64,000 nucleotides of DNA from Blastobasis lacticolella (Eukaryota > Arthropoda > Insecta > Lepidoptera > Blastobasidae): assembly GCA_905147135.1 (NCBI GenBank), contig LR990064.1:12418001-12482000 (forward strand). The letters run 5' to 3'. The notes under the pieces were generated by a model that made no database searches, was not told where the DNA came from, and worked only from the letters and a program-made list of their open reading frames with translations. Made by a program: the position numbers and the translations under genes. This document shows positions 63,151 to 64,000 of the stretch, one piece after another; within the stretch, counting starts at the first letter, position 1; every line of letters begins with the position of its first letter.

Positions 63151-63521
63151 TCATTGGGTTAGTTATGCACATATTATACACATAGATTCGAGATGTCACA
63201 ATGGTAGAAATAGGCCGCTGATAGCTGGTGTTAACAAGAACAAAGTGCACCCGCCCCCTAACGTTTTAGTGGGTGACTTTATTATCTTGCGATTGGGAAT
63301 TTTTCAATGCGTTCGCTCGAACTTCTGTGTTTATGTTTTATTTGTTGTTCAATTCAATTATTTGGAATGGCAGGTTTTACGTTCACCAAAAGATTTGAGT
63401 GCTAATAATGGGAATGTACGTGTTTTGGGTTTGTTTATTTTTCTATTTTAATAATTAGAAAAGCAAACAATAATGCTTGCAGGTAGACGTATGGAATGAA
63501 TGTATTATATTATTTAGGCGG
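63151..63521. other. Intergenic, nothing recognised
   Basis: The 68-codon frame at 63245-63451 has hydrophobic stretches but no recognisable domain. Confidence 0.3.
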
Positions 63522-63633
63522 GATGCCATATAGGCGGGATGCCACACAGGCAGAATGCCACACAGGTAGGTGCCACAGGGCCGGGAGCCACACAGGCGGG
63601 AGCGACACAGGCGGGAGCCACACAGGCGGGACA
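63522..63633. repeat. Minisatellite of about 16-17 bp units
   Basis: GGCGGGATGCCATATA, GGCGGGATGCCACACA and GGCGGGAGCCACACA units, about seven, imperfect. The open frame 63496-63732 over it is a repeat artefact (HTGGSHTGG). Confidence 0.8.
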
Positions 63634-63705
63634 AAGGGGCGTGTACGGCATACCTATCGTTGCGTTATAGCCAAACTAGTTTTTAGCATATTACTATTTT
63701 TGGAG

Positions 63706-63870
63706 GGGCTTACATGCGACGTACCTTTTTGATTAGTTTTCCCGACTTTTCGGTAGGGTTACCGCAGCTGTCACCGTTCCACGGCAGTCTTCTAGTGACC
63801 ACGGTGGGTAACCCTACCGAAACGTCGAGAAAACAAATCGAAAAGGTACGTCGTGTGTAAGTCCCATCTA
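63706..63870. mobile_element. 165-bp foldback MITE
   Basis: Inverted arms of about 57 bp: left GCTTACATGCGACGTACC through TTTTCGGTAGGGTTACC, right its imperfect inverse, around a 45-bp centre. Similar in design but not in sequence to 28569-28716. Confidence 0.7.
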
Positions 63871-64000
63871 CTATAATAATATGTGTAAAGAACGCGAGTT
63901 TAGTTTGAAACAAATATTAGTTTTTAAAACTTTCGCTGCGGCCGACTCAACGATTGGGTCGAAATCGGCGTCACGCGTGTGCTTATGACTCATCTGGCTG

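Noticed and set aside
1..64000. CRISPR array
   Set aside because: No regularly spaced repeats with unique spacers; the tandem repeats are contiguous microsatellites or minisatellites in a eukaryotic sequence.

Overview
The window looks like nuclear DNA of a moth or butterfly (Lepidoptera). This rests on its AT-rich composition with small spliced genes, a very dense load of non-LTR retrotransposons (RTE and CR1/Jockey types), tRNA-derived SINEs and short palindromic MITEs, and repeat tails such as (ATG)n and (ATAC)n that are familiar from lepidopteran genomes. There are no bacterial-type operons. Species was not determined.

Layout. 1-10.6 kb is intergenic and filled with SINEs, LINE 3' ends and MITEs. 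10.7-22.7 kb is a nested set of LINEs. A CR1/Jockey-type LINE (LINE-A) is split first by a complete RTE-type LINE on the minus strand (12623-15806, 11-bp target-site duplication, intact 991-aa ORF). It is split again by a complete CR1-like LINE (LINE-B, 16325-21492) with two intact ORFs. 22.8-26.1 kb is intergenic repeat.

The host content I can support is a tandem pair of small secreted-protein genes on the plus strand, reconstructed from splice sites. Gene 1 (26164-30680, 5 exons, 175 aa) and gene 2 (34539-55750, 5 exons, 177 aa) share intron positions, intron phases, four cysteines and a glycosylation sequon. They resemble DUF1091/MD-2-like lipid-binding secreted proteins, but only tentatively. 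A second copy of gene 2's promoter and signal-peptide exon lies 2 kb upstream of it (32540-32599). A perfect hexanucleotide array, (GAAATT)65, lies 150 bp beyond gene 1's stop codon.

The most unusual object is a 14,064-bp LTR-type element at 35763-49826 inside intron 1 of gene 2. Its two 5,541-bp LTRs appear identical. They flank only 2,982 bp of non-coding DNA, with a primer-binding site matching tRNA-His and a 4-bp target-site duplication. A related repeat in the same window preserves the empty target site. It looks like an insect counterpart of plant LARD elements: giant LTRs, no proteins of its own, presumably mobilised in trans. It ends 45 bp before gene 2's exon 2.

The remaining DNA (50-64 kb) carries gene 2's 3' exons among more SINE, RTE and MITE copies, a hAT-like MITE with an 8-bp target-site duplication, and several minisatellites. 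Family labels (LINE-A, LINE-B, LINE-C, RTE-A, RTE-B, SINE-A, SINE-B, SINE-C) are local names used only here.
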